From Pinus tabuliformis (lineage: Eukaryota > Streptophyta > Pinopsida > Pinales > Pinaceae): a DNA stretch of 64,000 nt. Made by a program: the position numbers and the translations under genes. The notes beneath the pieces are model-generated. The model saw nothing but the letters and a program-made list of their open reading frames with translations. It searched no databases and was not told where the DNA came from. Positions 1-12,439 of the stretch are shown here, one piece after another. Every line of letters begins with the position of its first letter. Position 1 is the stretch's first letter. The stretch lies in the NCBI GenBank assembly GCA_031772625.1, contig CM062816.1:632369269-632433268 (forward strand). Reading direction: 5' to 3'.

Positions 1-2100
1 TAATTAATATTAATGTAGGTAGTTAAATTTGACCATCAAAATTTACATAGTAATAAATTTATTATACAAAATATGTGCCAGGTCCATTAAACATATATAT
101 ATGATACTTTAACAATAATGATAGTTAATAATATATATGAAAGTACTTTATGTATTTTTTATGCTGCATAATCAATTTATGTATTCAAAAGTGTATTTTA
201 AAATATAAGAAATCACAATTTTGCTAGAAATTATATTTTTAGATTTTCTCTGGAAAAAGAAATCCATTTTCTCTATTCGTTACACTGAACATAAATAAAT
301 TTCAGATAATAATTAAATTTATATTAATTTAGAAGTTTAAATTCCAAGCATTAAAAATTAATAATTTAAAAAATAATATTTTTTTTTTGTGAATTTTATA
401 TTATAATTTTATTCATTTTAATTTGAGGTCTACCAAACTGAAAGATGAAAACTCTTAAATACTTTAAAATTGTATTATTTTAAAAAATTAAGATGAATTT
501 AGGATAAATTTCATAGTTTAAATAGTTTATGATTTGATTATTTAAAAATTTAATATCTTTTAGGTATATTTTTAAATTCTGAAATTAATTAAAAAATGTT
601 AAAATATTAAATCTGAGTTAATAGTAATAAGAGGTTTTGAGAATATTTAATTTATTACATATTTTAAAATAAATTTTAATTATCTCTCGGGTGTGATTCA
701 AGAGACGCGGCAGCTTAGGTTATTGGGTCCACTATTCTTTGTTAGATTCAATGGAAGTCATTAAATTTTTCCGGTGGTTTTTGATGCATTTTGTTGATAT
801 ATCATGGTTTGATGTTTCTATAAACTGTTTAGTGTTGTTGCAAATGATGTTTAGAGTTTTGGATTTGTTATTAGGTTAATATATGGTTAAAAATACTTCG
901 TTTTAACTATTTTTAGGAAGATTTTTTAAAGTACCGATGAAAGTTAAGGATGGGATGTTAAAGTGATGGAGTGTTAGATTTTATTAAATGGTTGTTATTA
1001 AAGAAGACACCGAGAAGCATGATTTTGAGTTTTTGGATGGAGGGTTGAATTTTTAATGTTAATAGTTGACTTCACAATATAATTTAATTGTTAGGTTTAG
1101 AGGTGTTGTTGTTGTTTAACTACTAATTTATATTTATCTTAAAGTTGTTTAGTAGATCTAAGGTTAAGATGAATCTAGACTAGTTTAATTTTTTCTTCTA
1201 AATCAGTGATACTCGACATGAATACCATGGATTCTCACAAACCTAGAGCTCAAAAATCCCTAGTAATTTGACCAAGTCAGGTTTACCTTAATATTTTAAT
1301 TTAAAACTATTTTTATTTTAAAATAGAGTTATTTTTATTTTTATTGAGATTTTTTTTATTGGTAAAATCTTAAAGTTTTTTTTTTTTTTTTTGTTTAAAA
1401 TGAGGTTGTAATATCATTGAAGATAAGCTATTGTAAAACTGAAAACTCAGTGTTGTTGAATAATTTAATAATATTAATTCTTATAGTAATATTACAAAAA
1501 AATTATTCTTCTAATTCTTAATTACAAGAATATTACACGGATTAATTCTTAATTCTTAATTCTTATATTGAGAAGAATTTATATTATTCTTTGTCAAAAA
1601 AAATTATTTTCCAAGTTGATATATTTTATGAGTTTTAGAGGTAATGAGTCATAGTTTTAGAAAAGCTATGAATAGGTCACATTGAGTAAATGTCAGATAT
1701 CTCATTTCATAGAGTAAAGAATTTGAAATGTACATTACAAGCACCAAGTGAAATAAATTTGTTTCATACAATAATAAAGTAATTCTCATATCTACTCTCG
1801 CCTAAAGTGAAAATGAAATGCTTCTGGACTTATTAGTCACGTTACCATCATAAAATCACTAGTCTTGTTACCATCATGGTTCATAACTCATATAATATTA
1901 CATTTATATTAATATATCTATTCTTGTTACCATCATAACGCCTCAAATTTTAAATTTATATTAAAGCTAGGTTTAGATCTTAATTTAGATTAAGGGACAC
2001 CTTCGTCCCCTTTGTACCCTTCCAATTTTATGGTTGTCACTATATTTATCCAAGAGGCTATGGTAATATGCCTATCTAACCTATTAACCTTTTCTCTAGG
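1..2100. other. AT-rich intergenic DNA, no gene seen
   Basis: Long A and T runs, short imperfect repeats and no open frame of useful length on either strand. Direct reading shows no element ends, tRNA-like boxes or splice-flanked coding segments. It is probably decayed intergenic DNA. Confidence 0.6.
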
Positions 2101-3089
2101 TGCGACCCGGACAGACTAGTTGGAGTAAATTCTAAATGTTAAGGAGTTTAATGCGTGCCCCCGTGGCCAGTACCACCTCCCATCTAGTCAGTCATCGATC
2201 TCCACCTCATCTACTATCACATGATCTTCAGGGTTTCCCTCACGAGTCTCATTTTCGAGGGCAGCAAATTAAATTAATGGTGTAGATATTCTAGTTGTGG
2301 ATCGACGACTCTCCTTGCATTAGAATAATCCTAACCCTACCTCATTGCATTTCGTTTTCGATTTGGGTTCATTTCTCGGTTACCTACTCGCAGTCGCAAG
2401 GGGGAATACCTGGCTCTCTGCCTGCTTTTTTCGTGACGATTCTAGCCCTTTCTGTCCATTGCTCCAGTCCCCTGCTCACGACCCTTGTCATCTCAGGTAA
2501 ATTCCACACTTTTTAACCTTCTCCCTTTCTCTTTTCCATAACGATTTAATGTATTACATATAAGGGTTTATGGTTGCTCTGTGTCTAAGGTTACTCTTAG
2601 TTATGGTGTCTATTATTCCTCCTCGCATTAACGCCCTTTCACCCTTAACACGGATAACCTTCTTGCAGATTTGGGGTATGGAGCCAACACCAATTTTTCT
2701 CCTTAGCGTTGGCCATGGTGAAAATCTCTTTACTCAACTCGCTCAGTGGTGGCTTGAACTTGGTATGCATTTGGCTCCCCCTTTGACGAGACGTTTGCTC
2801 AGAGGCAGCATGCCGCGAGGGAAGGGTTTCGCCAACTATTACCTAGTAAGGGTATGTTACCCTTCTCCTTACCATTAATAATTGCATTTAACTTCTTTCG
2901 AGTAACATTCCATTTTTTGTTCTTTAAAACGATATTTCTGGTTCGATTTCTAAATCGTGATTTCTGGCCACAAGTAATTTGGCAGGCACCGAGTTTGGCA
3001 ATCGCTTTAATGCAAGTAATTTCTTTCTCTTAGCGCCTTTCCTATCTCCATTCATTCCTTTCCTCAATTTTACTGTAGTCGATATACTA
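2100..3089 (+). other. GC-richer stretch with exon-like segments, unassigned
   Basis: This stretch is less AT-rich than its left neighbour. It holds segments that look splice-bounded on the plus strand: a donor-like CAG/GTAAAT near 2496, an acceptor-like TTGCAG near 2669 followed by about 95 bases, and a short segment near 2985-3018 after TTGGCAG. None of the translations (102 residues at 2570-2878, 62 residues at 2979-3167) matches a family I know, and frames do not clearly join. It may be a decayed host gene or an old element. Copia-1 is inserted at its right end, so any continuation lies to the right of 8984. Confidence 0.25.
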
Positions 3090-3094
3090 ATTCC
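3090..3094. repeat. Target-site duplication of Copia-1, left copy
   Basis: The five bases attcc directly precede the left LTR and occur again directly after the right LTR at 8980-8984. This is the 5-bp duplication expected of LTR integrase. Confidence 0.85.
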
Positions 3095-3846
3095 TGTTGG
3101 AATTTCTGATAATTCTAAACAAAACTTAAAAATAGAACAATACTCTGTTTTAACACAGCGGAAATAAAAATCGCTTTGCGGAATACGGTGTAACAGAAAC
3201 GTAATTTCGTCAGTTTTTGTTTGCAGTGTTTCAGCAACGGTGTTTCAGCAACACTCTGTTTTGACGGCGAGAAACTATTTTCTGCTTATGGTGTAACAAC
3301 AACGTTGCTTACGGTGTAACAACAACACAAAAAAAATATTTGTATTCATTAATAGTAAACTAACTGTTACAAAACATCTTCCTCACATAGACGGATTTTC
3401 ACAAAAGATTATGTTGAAGAGCATATTCCTCTTGAAAGATGGATTACAATAGGAACGCTTCAGTTCCACAAACCAATTTCTCAATATCTCAGAAAATTAC
3501 AGTTTCAGCACTATTGTGCGTTACAAAAAGGAACTCTCTATCATTCTTCTAACATAAAACATAACTGTTGTTCATTACATTTATATGTTAAAACATATTT
3601 GACTTTAAACAATAAGATAATAAAAATATCTTCTAAAGCTTATCTGCATATTGAATGCAGCAAGCGGTGATGCCTTTTGAAGAAATTAAGTCGGCTGTTG
3701 CAAGGGAATTTAATGCTGAAAATTTAATGCACATAAATGTGGAAAATATCAAGCACGACTTTGAGGCATCCAACAGTCTGGAATATCTACAGCAAATCAG
3801 ATTTCTGTCCAGCTGTTTATGTTGCAGATGGAATTAAATTCCAACA
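3095..3846 (-). repeat. Copia-1 3' LTR (left copy)
   Basis: It starts TGTTGGAATT and ends ATTCCAACA, and is repeated in the same orientation at 8206-8979. On the minus strand it lies downstream of RNase H, which makes it the 3' LTR. Confidence 0.85.
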
Positions 3847-3856
3847 CTCCCCCTTA
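3847..3856 (-). other. Copia-1 polypurine tract
   Basis: On the minus strand this reads taagggggag immediately before the 3' LTR, the expected position and composition for the plus-strand primer. Confidence 0.75.
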
Positions 3857-3869
3857 ATTTCAACTGCTG

Positions 3870-5700
3870 GGTTTTTCTGCATACCCAGGCATTTCCTGAA
3901 ATGATCAAAACTTTTCTTTCGCAATGGTTTTGTCCAGATGTCAGCGAACTCATCCTCTGTTCTGCAGTTCTGCAAAACAATCTCACCATTGTTAACCAAT
4001 TCACGTATGAAGTGAAATTTGGTGTCTATGTGCTTTATACTTTTATGAAAAACAGAGTTTTTAGACAATGCTATTGTTGAGCTATTGTCACAGTAAATGG
4101 TTTTGCCCTTTTCTTTTTCATGACACAAATCTCTGAGAACTCTTCTTAGCCACACTGATTGGCATGTTGCTGCTATTGCTGCCACATACTCTGCCTCTGC
4201 AGTTGACAAAGACACAACTGGTTGCTTCTTGGAAGCCCATGAGAGGGCTCCCGAACCGATATGAAACACATATCCCGATGTGCTTTTCCTATCATCAACA
4301 CTTCCAGCCCAATCACTATTAGTGTAACCTGTCAACATGAAACTTTCAGAAGAGGAGTATAAAATACCAAACCCCTTCGTTCCATTCACATACCTTAGAA
4401 TCCTCATGGCTGCATGTCAATGAGTCTCTTTCGGTCTTTGCATAAATCTGGAGATTAAACTCACAGTGTGCATAATGTCTGGCCTAGTTGCAGTCAAGTA
4501 CATAAGGCTTCCAACTATGCTTTTGTACAGTTTTGGATCAAAATCCTTGCTGTTGTCTTCTTTGGTCAATTTCAAAACCATTACAGTTGGAGTCACAGCT
4601 TCCTTGTCGTTCTGCATGTTAAATCTCTTCAACACTGCTTCTACATATTTAACTTGAGAAATGAAAACACCATTTTCACTTTGGTCTACTTCAATTCCAA
4701 GAAAATATCTTAAGAAGCCCAAGTAAGTCATTTTAAATTCACTTTTCATGACTGCTTTAAAATCAGCAATGGGAGAAGCATCATTGCTAGTAAAAATCAA
4801 ATCATCTACATATAAAACAACAATAAGCATCTTACCGTCATTCTCCTTTATGTAGAGTGTGGGTTCACCATCACACTTATCAAACCCATTCTCAATTAGA
4901 TAGGCATCTATTCTAATGTACCATGCTCTTGGAGCTTGCTTCAGCCCATAAAGAGCCTTCTTCAGTTTGCAGAATTTATGCTCTTGGCCTTCAACTTCAT
5001 AGCCTGGAGGTTGTTCAACATAAACCTCTTCTTTTAAAACTCCATTCAGGAATGCAGATTTAACATCTATCTGATAAATCTTCCATTTGTGTTGTGCTGC
5101 AATAGACAACACTGTTCTGACTGTTTCCATCCTTACTACTGGTGCAAAGGTTTCATCATAGTCTTTGCCTTGTTTCTGCTTGTAGCCTTTCACAACAAGC
5201 CTTGCTTTGTGCCTGTCAATCTTGCCTTCAGCATTGCTTTTGGTCTTATAAACCGACTTAACTCCAATGGCATATTTGCCTTCAAGGAGGTCCACTAACT
5301 CCCATGTTTTACTCTTCTCAATTGCACCAATTTCTTCATTCATTGCTTCAATCCATTTATCTTCATTTACATCATCTTCAAAATGAATTGGGTCATCAAC
5401 ATGAAAATACAAAGTGAATAATGAATTCAGACCAGTATTGTTACTTACCTCTCCTTGTTCATAAATCTCATTTAGATTTCTAAATCTTGGTCTTCTTGGT
5501 GTGCTTGGATTTTCATCCGAACTTGAGGGTATTTCTGATCCTTGTGGTGTGCTTGGAGAAGAACTTCCTTGACTTCTCAAGGCTGTTCGAATTCCAACTT
5601 GTGGTGTGGCTTGTTCTACTTGCTGTGGTGGAGGAGGAGCCACCAAGGAAGGATTATTTGCTGGTGTCCCTTCCTCTTCTTCTTCGTGAGACACAATTGT
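3870..5700 (-). pseudogene. Copia-1 reverse transcriptase and RNase H region
   Basis: Minus-strand translations show a Copia reverse transcriptase: an N-terminal EAMNEEIGAIEKSKTWELV block, the DVKSAFLNG block, the ALYGLKQAPRAWY block and the catalytic YVDD motif. RNase H follows, with a DWAGSVDDRKSTSGY block, SLSTAEAEY and a C-terminal HIDTKFHFIRE block. In the living family these copy element RNA to DNA in virus-like particles. The copy is a fossil and is not continuous. Confidence 0.85.
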
Positions 5701-5754
5701 CTTCACATTCACTGTCTTCTCTAAGCTTCCATCCCAGGCTTCATCTTCAATGAA

Positions 5755-7080
5755 CTACACATCTCTGCTTACTATTAATTTCTCGGTGGATGGATTATAG
5801 AGTTTGTATGCATTTGACTCATCACAATAGCCAATAAAGGCACACTTCTCCCCCTTAGTGTCAAGCTTCTTCCTTAGCTGATCCGGTACATGTGCATATG
5901 CTACACAACCAAATACTCTCATGTGAGTGACAGTTTGCTTTTGACCACTCCATGCTTCTTCTGGTATTTTTTTCATGACAGCATTAGTTGGGCATCTATT
6001 CAAGATGTAAACTATGCAAATGAAAGCTTTTGCCCAATACTCATGCGGAAAGTGTTTTGCCTTCAGCATACTTCTAACCATGTCAAGAATGGTCCTATTC
6101 TTCCTTTCGGCAACACCGTTTTGCATAGGTGTATACCTCGTGGTGAACTGCTTTTGTATGCCATTCTCTATGAAAAAACGCATAAAGTCTATGGAGATGT
6201 ACTCTCCTCCTCTATCTGTTCTGAGCACTTTGATATAATGCCCACACTCCTTCTCAACAAGAGTTTTGAAGTGGCGGAATTTCTCAAACACTTCACTCTT
6301 ATGTTTCAGCATATACACCCATTTCTTTCTAGTGTAATCATCAATGAAAGTTAAAACATATTTATTTCCGGCAAATGATGATATTTTCATTGGTCCACAC
6401 ACATCAGAGTGAACAATTTCCAAGGGTGCTTTTGCCCTTATACTCTTTCCTGTTGGAAAGCTTTCTTTGTGTTGCTTTCCCAAGATGCAGCCTTCACAAA
6501 GGTTGTCCAGTTTCTCGATCAATGGCAATCCCTTTACCATTCCCTTTCTGTGTAACATATTCAAGCCTCCGAAATTGAGATGTCCAAATCTCAAGTGCCA
6601 CAACCAATTCTCATCTTTCACTTGTTCCTGAAAGACTTCTTGTGTAACAGCTGCAATAGTTCTTCCTTCCTTCAAATATGCCCTGAGTTTGAGAGGAAAC
6701 ATTCTATTGCTTGTCATCTGCTCCTGTGCAATGATATTCTTACTTGGAGGTATGTCTCCGATTGTACACATATCATCTTTGAAGAACAAATTGTAACCTT
6801 TGTTAATGAGCTGTCCAATGCTCAAAAGATTACATTTCAGACCAGGTACATAGTATACTTCTAGCACACTCATCTGCTCTCCATTTCTTGCTTGGATACT
6901 CACTCTGCCCTTACCCTTGACAAATATCTTACTATTAGTTCCTGTTGTTACCTCAGATTTCACATTTTCATCCAGATTGGTAAACATTGCAATATTTCCA
7001 GTCATGTGATTACTACATCCTGAGTCTAAGAACCAAAAATATTCTTGTTTGTCTTGTGCAATGTTACATGTTAACAACAC
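5755..7080 (-). pseudogene. Copia-1 protease and integrase region
   Basis: A 441-residue minus-strand frame carries, in order: the aspartic protease motif DSGCSNHMTG near its N terminus, the GAG-pre-integrase HHCC zinc region (HLRFGHLNFGGL with CEGCILGK), and the integrase core with HSDVCGP, FIDDYTR, RTDRGGEY and NGVAERKNRTI blocks that hold the D,D,E acidic residues. A C-terminal GKQ/IFGY-like segment follows. It is flanked upstream by the gag region and downstream by reverse transcriptase. Confidence 0.87.
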
Positions 7081-7084
7081 ATCT

Positions 7085-8040
7085 TTGGATTCTTATCTTC
7101 TTCATTTGCAAAATTAGCATTCTTCCTACTATTCATGTCATTTTGTTTTTTCCTAAATTCATTGGCGTAGTGCTCATATTTCTTACAATAATCACATTGG
7201 ACTTGGTATTTGTCATACCTTTGTCCATGAGCTTGTTTTTTCTTGAACCTTCATTTTGGTTCTGATTGCAGCTCCTTCCGCTTGTGCTTGCAGGATTATT
7301 TCTGCCTTGTTTTTGCTTCTTCCATGACCTCTGTTATTTTCTCGGCCTCGACTTTTTCCTTGGCCAAAAGACATCTGAGTCTTGAATACTTGCTCAAAAG
7401 AGGAATCTATTCCTCTACTCAGGCTCTGTTCATGAGAGATAAGAGAAGCACTCAGTTCATCCACTCTGAACTGCGAGAGATCCTTTGTTTCTTCTATTGC
7501 TACCACAATAGATTCAAACCTTGAGGGTAAAATTCTTAAGATCTTCTCTACAATCCTTCTTTCTTCAAGAATCTCACCATGAGATCTTATCTGGGTTATC
7601 AACCCAATAACCTGAGTGAAGAATGAATCTATTGTATCAGATTCCTTCATGCTAAGTGTTTCAAAGTCTCTCCTCAACATCTGCAACTTTGCAGTCTTCA
7701 CCTTCTCCATGCCTTGATAGGCAGTTTTGAGAATATCCCATGCTTCCTTGCATTTTTTTGTTGCTGCAATCCGTGGAAAAACAATTTCATGTATTGATTA
7801 GAAGAGAAAAAAGAGAGATTTGGCATCCTTCTTCCTGTCGCTCTTCAACTGGTCTCTTTATTCTACTGTTAAAGTAGCTAATGCTATTGCATCTGCAGGT
7901 TCAGCATAGCCAGTCTCAACCAGCTCCCATATTCCTTGAGAAGCAAACAATGCTTTCATAGTTATGGACCAATAACTGTTATTTTTCACATTAAACTGTG
8001 GCAGTTGGGAATTTTTCAAACCAGTTCCAGCATCTGCCAT
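7085..8040 (-). pseudogene. Copia-1 gag region
   Basis: Translation from the Met codon at 8040 begins MADAGTGLKNSQLPQFN and passes through NNSYWSITMKALFASQGIWELVE, the DUF4219-type start of Copia gag. A UBN2-like helical part follows (LRRDFETLSMKESDTIDSFF near 7650, RILPSRFESIV near 7520), then a basic RGRENNRGHGR segment and a cysteine-rich part near 7180-7240. Gag forms the virus-like particle in the family. The region is interrupted. Confidence 0.75.
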
Positions 8041-8192
8041 CTTAACCTGTATAAATAAAGAAGAGATACTGACTGTATAAATAAAAACAAGCAAAAAACT
8101 TTCTCTGCTGGAGAAAAATCTGCTCAATAAGCTTCTTACAGCTCCTACAGTGAAAAAAGAACTATGTTTTTGACTCACTGAGTGCCTAGACT

Positions 8193-8205
8193 AGCTCTGA
8201 TACCA
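8193..8205 (-). other. Copia-1 primer-binding site (initiator tRNA-Met)
   Basis: On the minus strand this reads tggtatcagagct directly after the right LTR. It matches the 3' end of plant initiator tRNA-Met, the standard Copia primer, and fixes the element's direction. Confidence 0.9.
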
Positions 8206-8979
8206 TGTTGGAATTTCTGATAATTCTAAACAAAACTGAAAAACATAACAATACTCTGTTTTAACACAGCAAAAATAAACATCGCTTTGCGGAATACGAT
8301 GTAACAACAACGCAGTTTCGTCAGTTGTTGTTTGCAGTGTTTCAGCAATGGTGTTTCAACAACGTCGAAACTGGTGTTTTAGCAACAATCTGTTTTGACG
8401 CCGAGAAACTATTTTCTACTTACGGTGTAACAGCAACGCTGCTTACGGTGTAACAACAACGCAAAAAAAAGCTGCTATTGATAAACAATAAACTAACTGT
8501 TACAAAACATCTTCCTCACATAGAGGGATTTTCACAAAATATTATGTTGAAGAGCATCTTCCTCTTGATAGAGGGATTACAACAGGAATGCTTCAATTCC
8601 ACAAACCAATTTCTCACTATCTCAGAAAATTACAGTTTCAGCACTCTTGTGCATTACAAAAAGGAACTCTCTATCATTCTTCTAACATAAAACATAACTG
8701 TTGTTCATTACATTTATATGTTAAAACATATTTGAATTTAAACAATAAGATAATAAAAATATCTTCTAAAACTTATCTGCGTATTGAATGTAGCAAGCGG
8801 TGATGCCTTTTGAAGAAATGAAGTCGGCTGTTGCAGGGGAATTTAATGTTGAAAATTTAATGCACATAAATGTGGAAAATATCAAGCACGACTTTGAGGC
8901 ATCCAATAGTCTGGAATATCTACAACAAATCAGATTTCTTTCCAACTGTTTATGTTGCAGTTGGGATTATATTCCAACA
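8206..8979 (-). repeat. Copia-1 5' LTR (right copy)
   Basis: Direct repeat of the LTR at 3095-3846 with the same terminal inverted repeat. It adjoins the primer-binding site, so it is the 5' LTR and would have carried the promoter. Confidence 0.87.
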
Positions 8980-8984
8980 ATTCC
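8980..8984. repeat. Target-site duplication of Copia-1, right copy
   Basis: attcc, identical to the five bases at 3090-3094. Confidence 0.85.
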
Positions 8985-9828
8985 TTATTTTCCTCTGTTG
9001 TGGCTACTTTTGGAATTTGGCATAGCGTTTTCTCATGAGACCTCCACGCTGCTACAGGCGGGTACTTCTTACATTTCTCGCCAAGTTTCTATATATGTCT
9101 CGATGTGCCTTTATGTTGGATATTCTTCACTCTACAACTCAATCTTCGGCCAGGGAACTACCCCTCTGCGCCTCCATAAGCTTACGCAGTTGACGCTTTG
9201 TCACTAGAAGTTTTTGTATTTATTTATGGTGCAAAAAGTAGGACTAGAACACACATATGCTATGACAGGTTTTAGAGCGAGGTGAATGTTTCGACCCCTC
9301 ACTGTAACTCGAATGCCCTTGATTCATTATATTTTCTTTCGTAATTGTCGAGCTGACACCGTTTACACGGTATTCCAACTCTTTGAATTGTGGATACAGT
9401 GATCCTTTTTTACTCTTGTTTTCACTACACGAACTGTCATAGTTATGAATATTATCTCTCCCCTTTGAATTTACAATTCACTATTGCTCTTATTCGGGTT
9501 TCTGGTTACCCGAACTATGACAGTGCTATAAGTTGTTTCTACTCTTTAAGATTATAATTTTTACAATGTCTGTCTAATTGTTCTAGTTATACAAACTACT
9601 CAAATGCTATATGAGGGGTCTAAAATCATTTCCCACATTATGTCTTCCTTTACTATCTAATATTTCACCAATGTGTAATTTCCTAGGGTGTATATAAAGA
9701 TGTCTGTATGTATACAGATAGTTTTCAGTTTAATTCTAGTATTATGTAAGATTAATGAAGATTCCTATATTTTTATTCAAGTTCTTGGTTCCCACTAATG
9801 TTTTGTGGTTAAGAATACACACAGAAAC
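8985..9828. other. Intergenic DNA with an imperfect hairpin, no gene recognised
   Basis: Continuation of the DNA into which Copia-1 inserted. I see no assignable protein. Near 9670-9710 a TATA-like gtgtatataaag is followed by a pyrimidine-rich stretch, which could be an old LTR promoter, but no matching second copy is in the window. Confidence 0.4.
9432..9524. repeat. Inverted repeat with a 12-base stem
   Basis: The arm actgtcatagtt near 9433-9444 is the reverse complement of aactatgacagt at 9513-9524, with about 68 bases between. No role is evident. Confidence 0.45.
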
Positions 9829-9830
9829 AT

Positions 9831-9906
<76 letters not shown>
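9829..9906. repeat. (TA)n microsatellite
   Basis: Nearly pure alternating AT over about 78 bases. The 60-residue reading frame across it, mostly Tyr-Ile, is a by-product of the repeat. Confidence 0.95.
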
Positions 9907-9908
<2 letters not shown>

Positions 9909-10878
9909 CTTCGATTTTTCTCATTTGTTGTTTTCACATGCATGTATCTATTTTGCTATTTAGTCTAGAATTGTATTCACTTCTGCTAGCGTCAAGTCTT
10001 CCAAACTTTCAATGAGAGCAACATTCCTTTAACTCTAATAAGAGAGTACATTTAATTTCTGAACATAACTAGTTCAAGTTTTCCTTGAGAAAGAATCCAT
10101 TTTTCTGATTCCTAATATTAAGATGTATGATCGTCTCTACTTTGTGTCTCTGACTTAATTTAGTTGCAAAATTATTTCTTCCACCATAGCACTATACCCT
10201 GTACAATCAACTCGTATCACTTTGCAAATGAAGGGGAGGCTTAAATAAGTCCCTCTCCTTGTTAGTTTTTTTTCTAAAACTACTTTACTACCTAAGTTTC
10301 AGCTAGGTTGGATTCATTCAGTAATAATCTTCCTACCCAATGCGGTCAAAAATATTTAATCACCTACTCCTTATCTTATCCACAAGGGTATGACTTATCC
10401 TTCCTATTCATCAGAAAGATCTTCATCTTCTCAACTAGAATTTATGGTGTGCATAAGCCCACAACCACGTAAGCTACCTAATCAATACATCAGGGGGAAC
10501 TAGGTATACTATATGCAGATGAATAATTTTATTGTGAATAACCAATGAGAATAGTCAAGTAATTAGCTTGCTATAAGCTACTCTATAATTCGTTTCATCT
10601 CACAACTATTACAATCCCACTTTCAAATATTCATCTCATAAACATAAGATAAGAACCAATAAAACCATTCATTTATCCGTTCGATTAAGCACTTCTTATG
10701 TATACCAACACTAACTTTTCATCTATTAAATATAAGAAAAGACTCGAATATAAACAGTCGTTGAACACTTTTTTAATGATTACACTCATAGATTCACTTA
10801 TATCTACAACATATTATTCAACTCATTTTTTAATCATAATTCCATGGTCCAAACTTAAATAACAATACAACAAATTAC
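9907..10878. other. Intergenic DNA, nothing recognised
   Basis: AT-rich sequence without recognisable coding, element ends or RNA-gene boxes. It forms the left flank of the Gypsy-A LTR. Confidence 0.5.
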
Positions 10879-11441
10879 TGATATAACCATAAATATAAAG
10901 GTGCAATAGAAATAACACTTAATTTCATTAATGTCATAATATTAAAATTCTTACAAAGAGAATGGAAATAAACTACCTTGGGCGATGGTAGCTTATCTAT
11001 GAGAAGAGATGTGGTTGATAAATGCCTCTGAATTGTGTTACAATTAGGCTCAAAGGCCTATTTATTATTGAATAACAAGAGAAAACCCTAATAAACCAAA
11101 ACCCTAACCCTTGGAGATGTAACGCCAATAGTTTGTGGGCCCCGTTGGCATTAGTTTGGCTGGCAACTTCCTCGGGTCGTAACTTGGTCATATTATCTCT
11201 GTTTGGTGTGTACCATACCTTGTTCAAAAGGTCTTCTTGAGTACTACAATATTTGTGGTAGCCCTTGCTTATGGTGCTTGGCCTGCAACACACCTCAATA
11301 AAATGTCGTTTACGGGGTCAAAACTACTCGGGAAGTTCAAGACCAAAAAAAAATGATAAGAATAGTAAATGTTACTAATTAATGAAACTAGTTGGAGTTC
11401 TAGGTGGAATAGGAAGGTGGCCACAAATATCCACCGGATCA
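10879..11441 (-). repeat. Gypsy-A 3' LTR (probable limits)
   Basis: The right edge is set by ...ggatca followed by a purine tract on the minus strand. The left edge is my best choice, tgatataacc, which with TGATCCGG gives TG...CA ends. No second copy in the window confirms the limits. On the minus strand the stretch near 10930-11060 has a polyadenylation-like AT-rich part, as LTRs do. Confidence 0.45.
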
Positions 11442-11455
11442 GTTCTCCCCCTTAT
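11442..11455 (-). other. Gypsy-A polypurine tract
   Basis: On the minus strand this reads ataagggggagaac directly next to the putative 3' LTR. The same tract recurs at the left end of Gypsy-B near 15983-15997. Confidence 0.6.
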
Positions 11456-11483
11456 GAAGCAATGATCCCCATTGCATAAAGAG

Positions 11484-12175
11484 CCTCCATGAGGTAAGGA
11501 AATTTCTATCATACCTAGTCCCTCGTGAACCACTTGCCTTGGTGAAGAAGTTGGACTGCTTTGACAACATGATATAGCTAGATCCTCTGTTGATGAGCGT
11601 TCTTGATCTACGTGTCCATGAGATGATTACTTGTGGCATGTCCCATGTAGTTCGAGTTGAGCTTTGCTTGTGTGAGTTTTTAATAATTATAGTCATTGAA
11701 GAATTTTTTAATAATTACACTCATACATTCATTTATATCTACAACATATTTTTTGTATGAGCCGAATCTACCTCAGTGGCTGCAAATGGTATGGCCACAT
11801 CAATGGGACATAATGATTTAAATCCTAGCCCTCCATGAGGTAAGGAAATTTCTATCGTAGCTGGTCCCTCATGAACCACTTTCCTTGGTGAACAAGTTGG
11901 ACTGCTTTGACAACTTGATATAGCTAGATCCTCTGTTGGTGAGTGTTCCTGATCTACGTGTCCATGAGATGATTACTTGTGGCATGTTCCATTTAGTTCG
12001 AGTTGAGCTTTGTTTGTGTGAGTTTTTAATAATTACAGTCATTGAACAATTTTTTAATAATTACACTCATAGATTCACTTATATCTACAACATATCATTT
12101 TTATGAGCTGAATCTACCTCAGTGGCTGCAAATGATATGGCCACATCAATGGGACATAATGATTTAAATCCTAGT
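11484..12175 (-). repeat. Tandem 346-bp duplication in the Gypsy-A 3' untranslated part
   Basis: Two adjacent units start with cctccatgaggtaagg at 11484 and 11830. Both run through the same path (tggactgctttgac, gtgtccatgagatgatta, gtgagtttttaataatta, gtggctgcaaatg) to tgatttaaatccta. The homologous part of Gypsy-B, near 16026-16375, has only one unit, so the duplication is specific to this copy. Confidence 0.85.
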
Positions 12176-12439
12176 TCTACCTAAAAGGGCATGTGGAACG
12201 TTGATCTATGGAGAGCTTTGTTGTAGATGTGTTGGACATAGGGGAGACTTTTATCCCATGTGCATGGATGCTTCAATTTTTACATGCACAAAATGTGGGT
12301 GATCATCCTGTTGACAACCTCTATTTCACCATCAGTTTTGGAATGGAAGGTCATGGACTTAGTAACTTTTGTATCCATAATTTACTAGAGACTTGACCAA
12401 AGTGCACTCAAGAATATGTTGTGTTGATCTAAGAAAATG

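Larger units (their letters stand above)
3095..8979 (-). mobile_element. Copia-1: complete-length Ty1/Copia LTR element, decayed
   Basis: The element has two LTRs of about 750-775 bp with TGTTGGAAT/ATTCCAACA ends, 5-bp target duplications, an initiator-Met primer site next to the right LTR and a purine tract next to the left LTR. It therefore reads on the minus strand. Domain order is gag, zinc knuckle, protease, integrase, reverse transcriptase, RNase H. Integrase before reverse transcriptase defines Copia; the gag style (DUF4219/UBN2-like) and GCSNHMTG protease context suggest a Tork/Tnt1-like lineage, which is inference. The coding region is interrupted about half a dozen times. The LTRs match at roughly nine bases in ten by eye, so the insertion is old. 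Confidence 0.9.

Noticed and set aside
5487-5753. Plus-strand frames of 88 and 60 residues
   Set aside because: Shadows of the Copia-1 coding region on the other strand; the same applies to the plus-strand frames at 4466-5298 and 5890-7265.
11040-11110. Telomere-like aaaccctaa stretches
   Set aside because: Only a few scattered, non-tandem copies (accctaataaacc, aaccctaaccc) within an LTR; no array.
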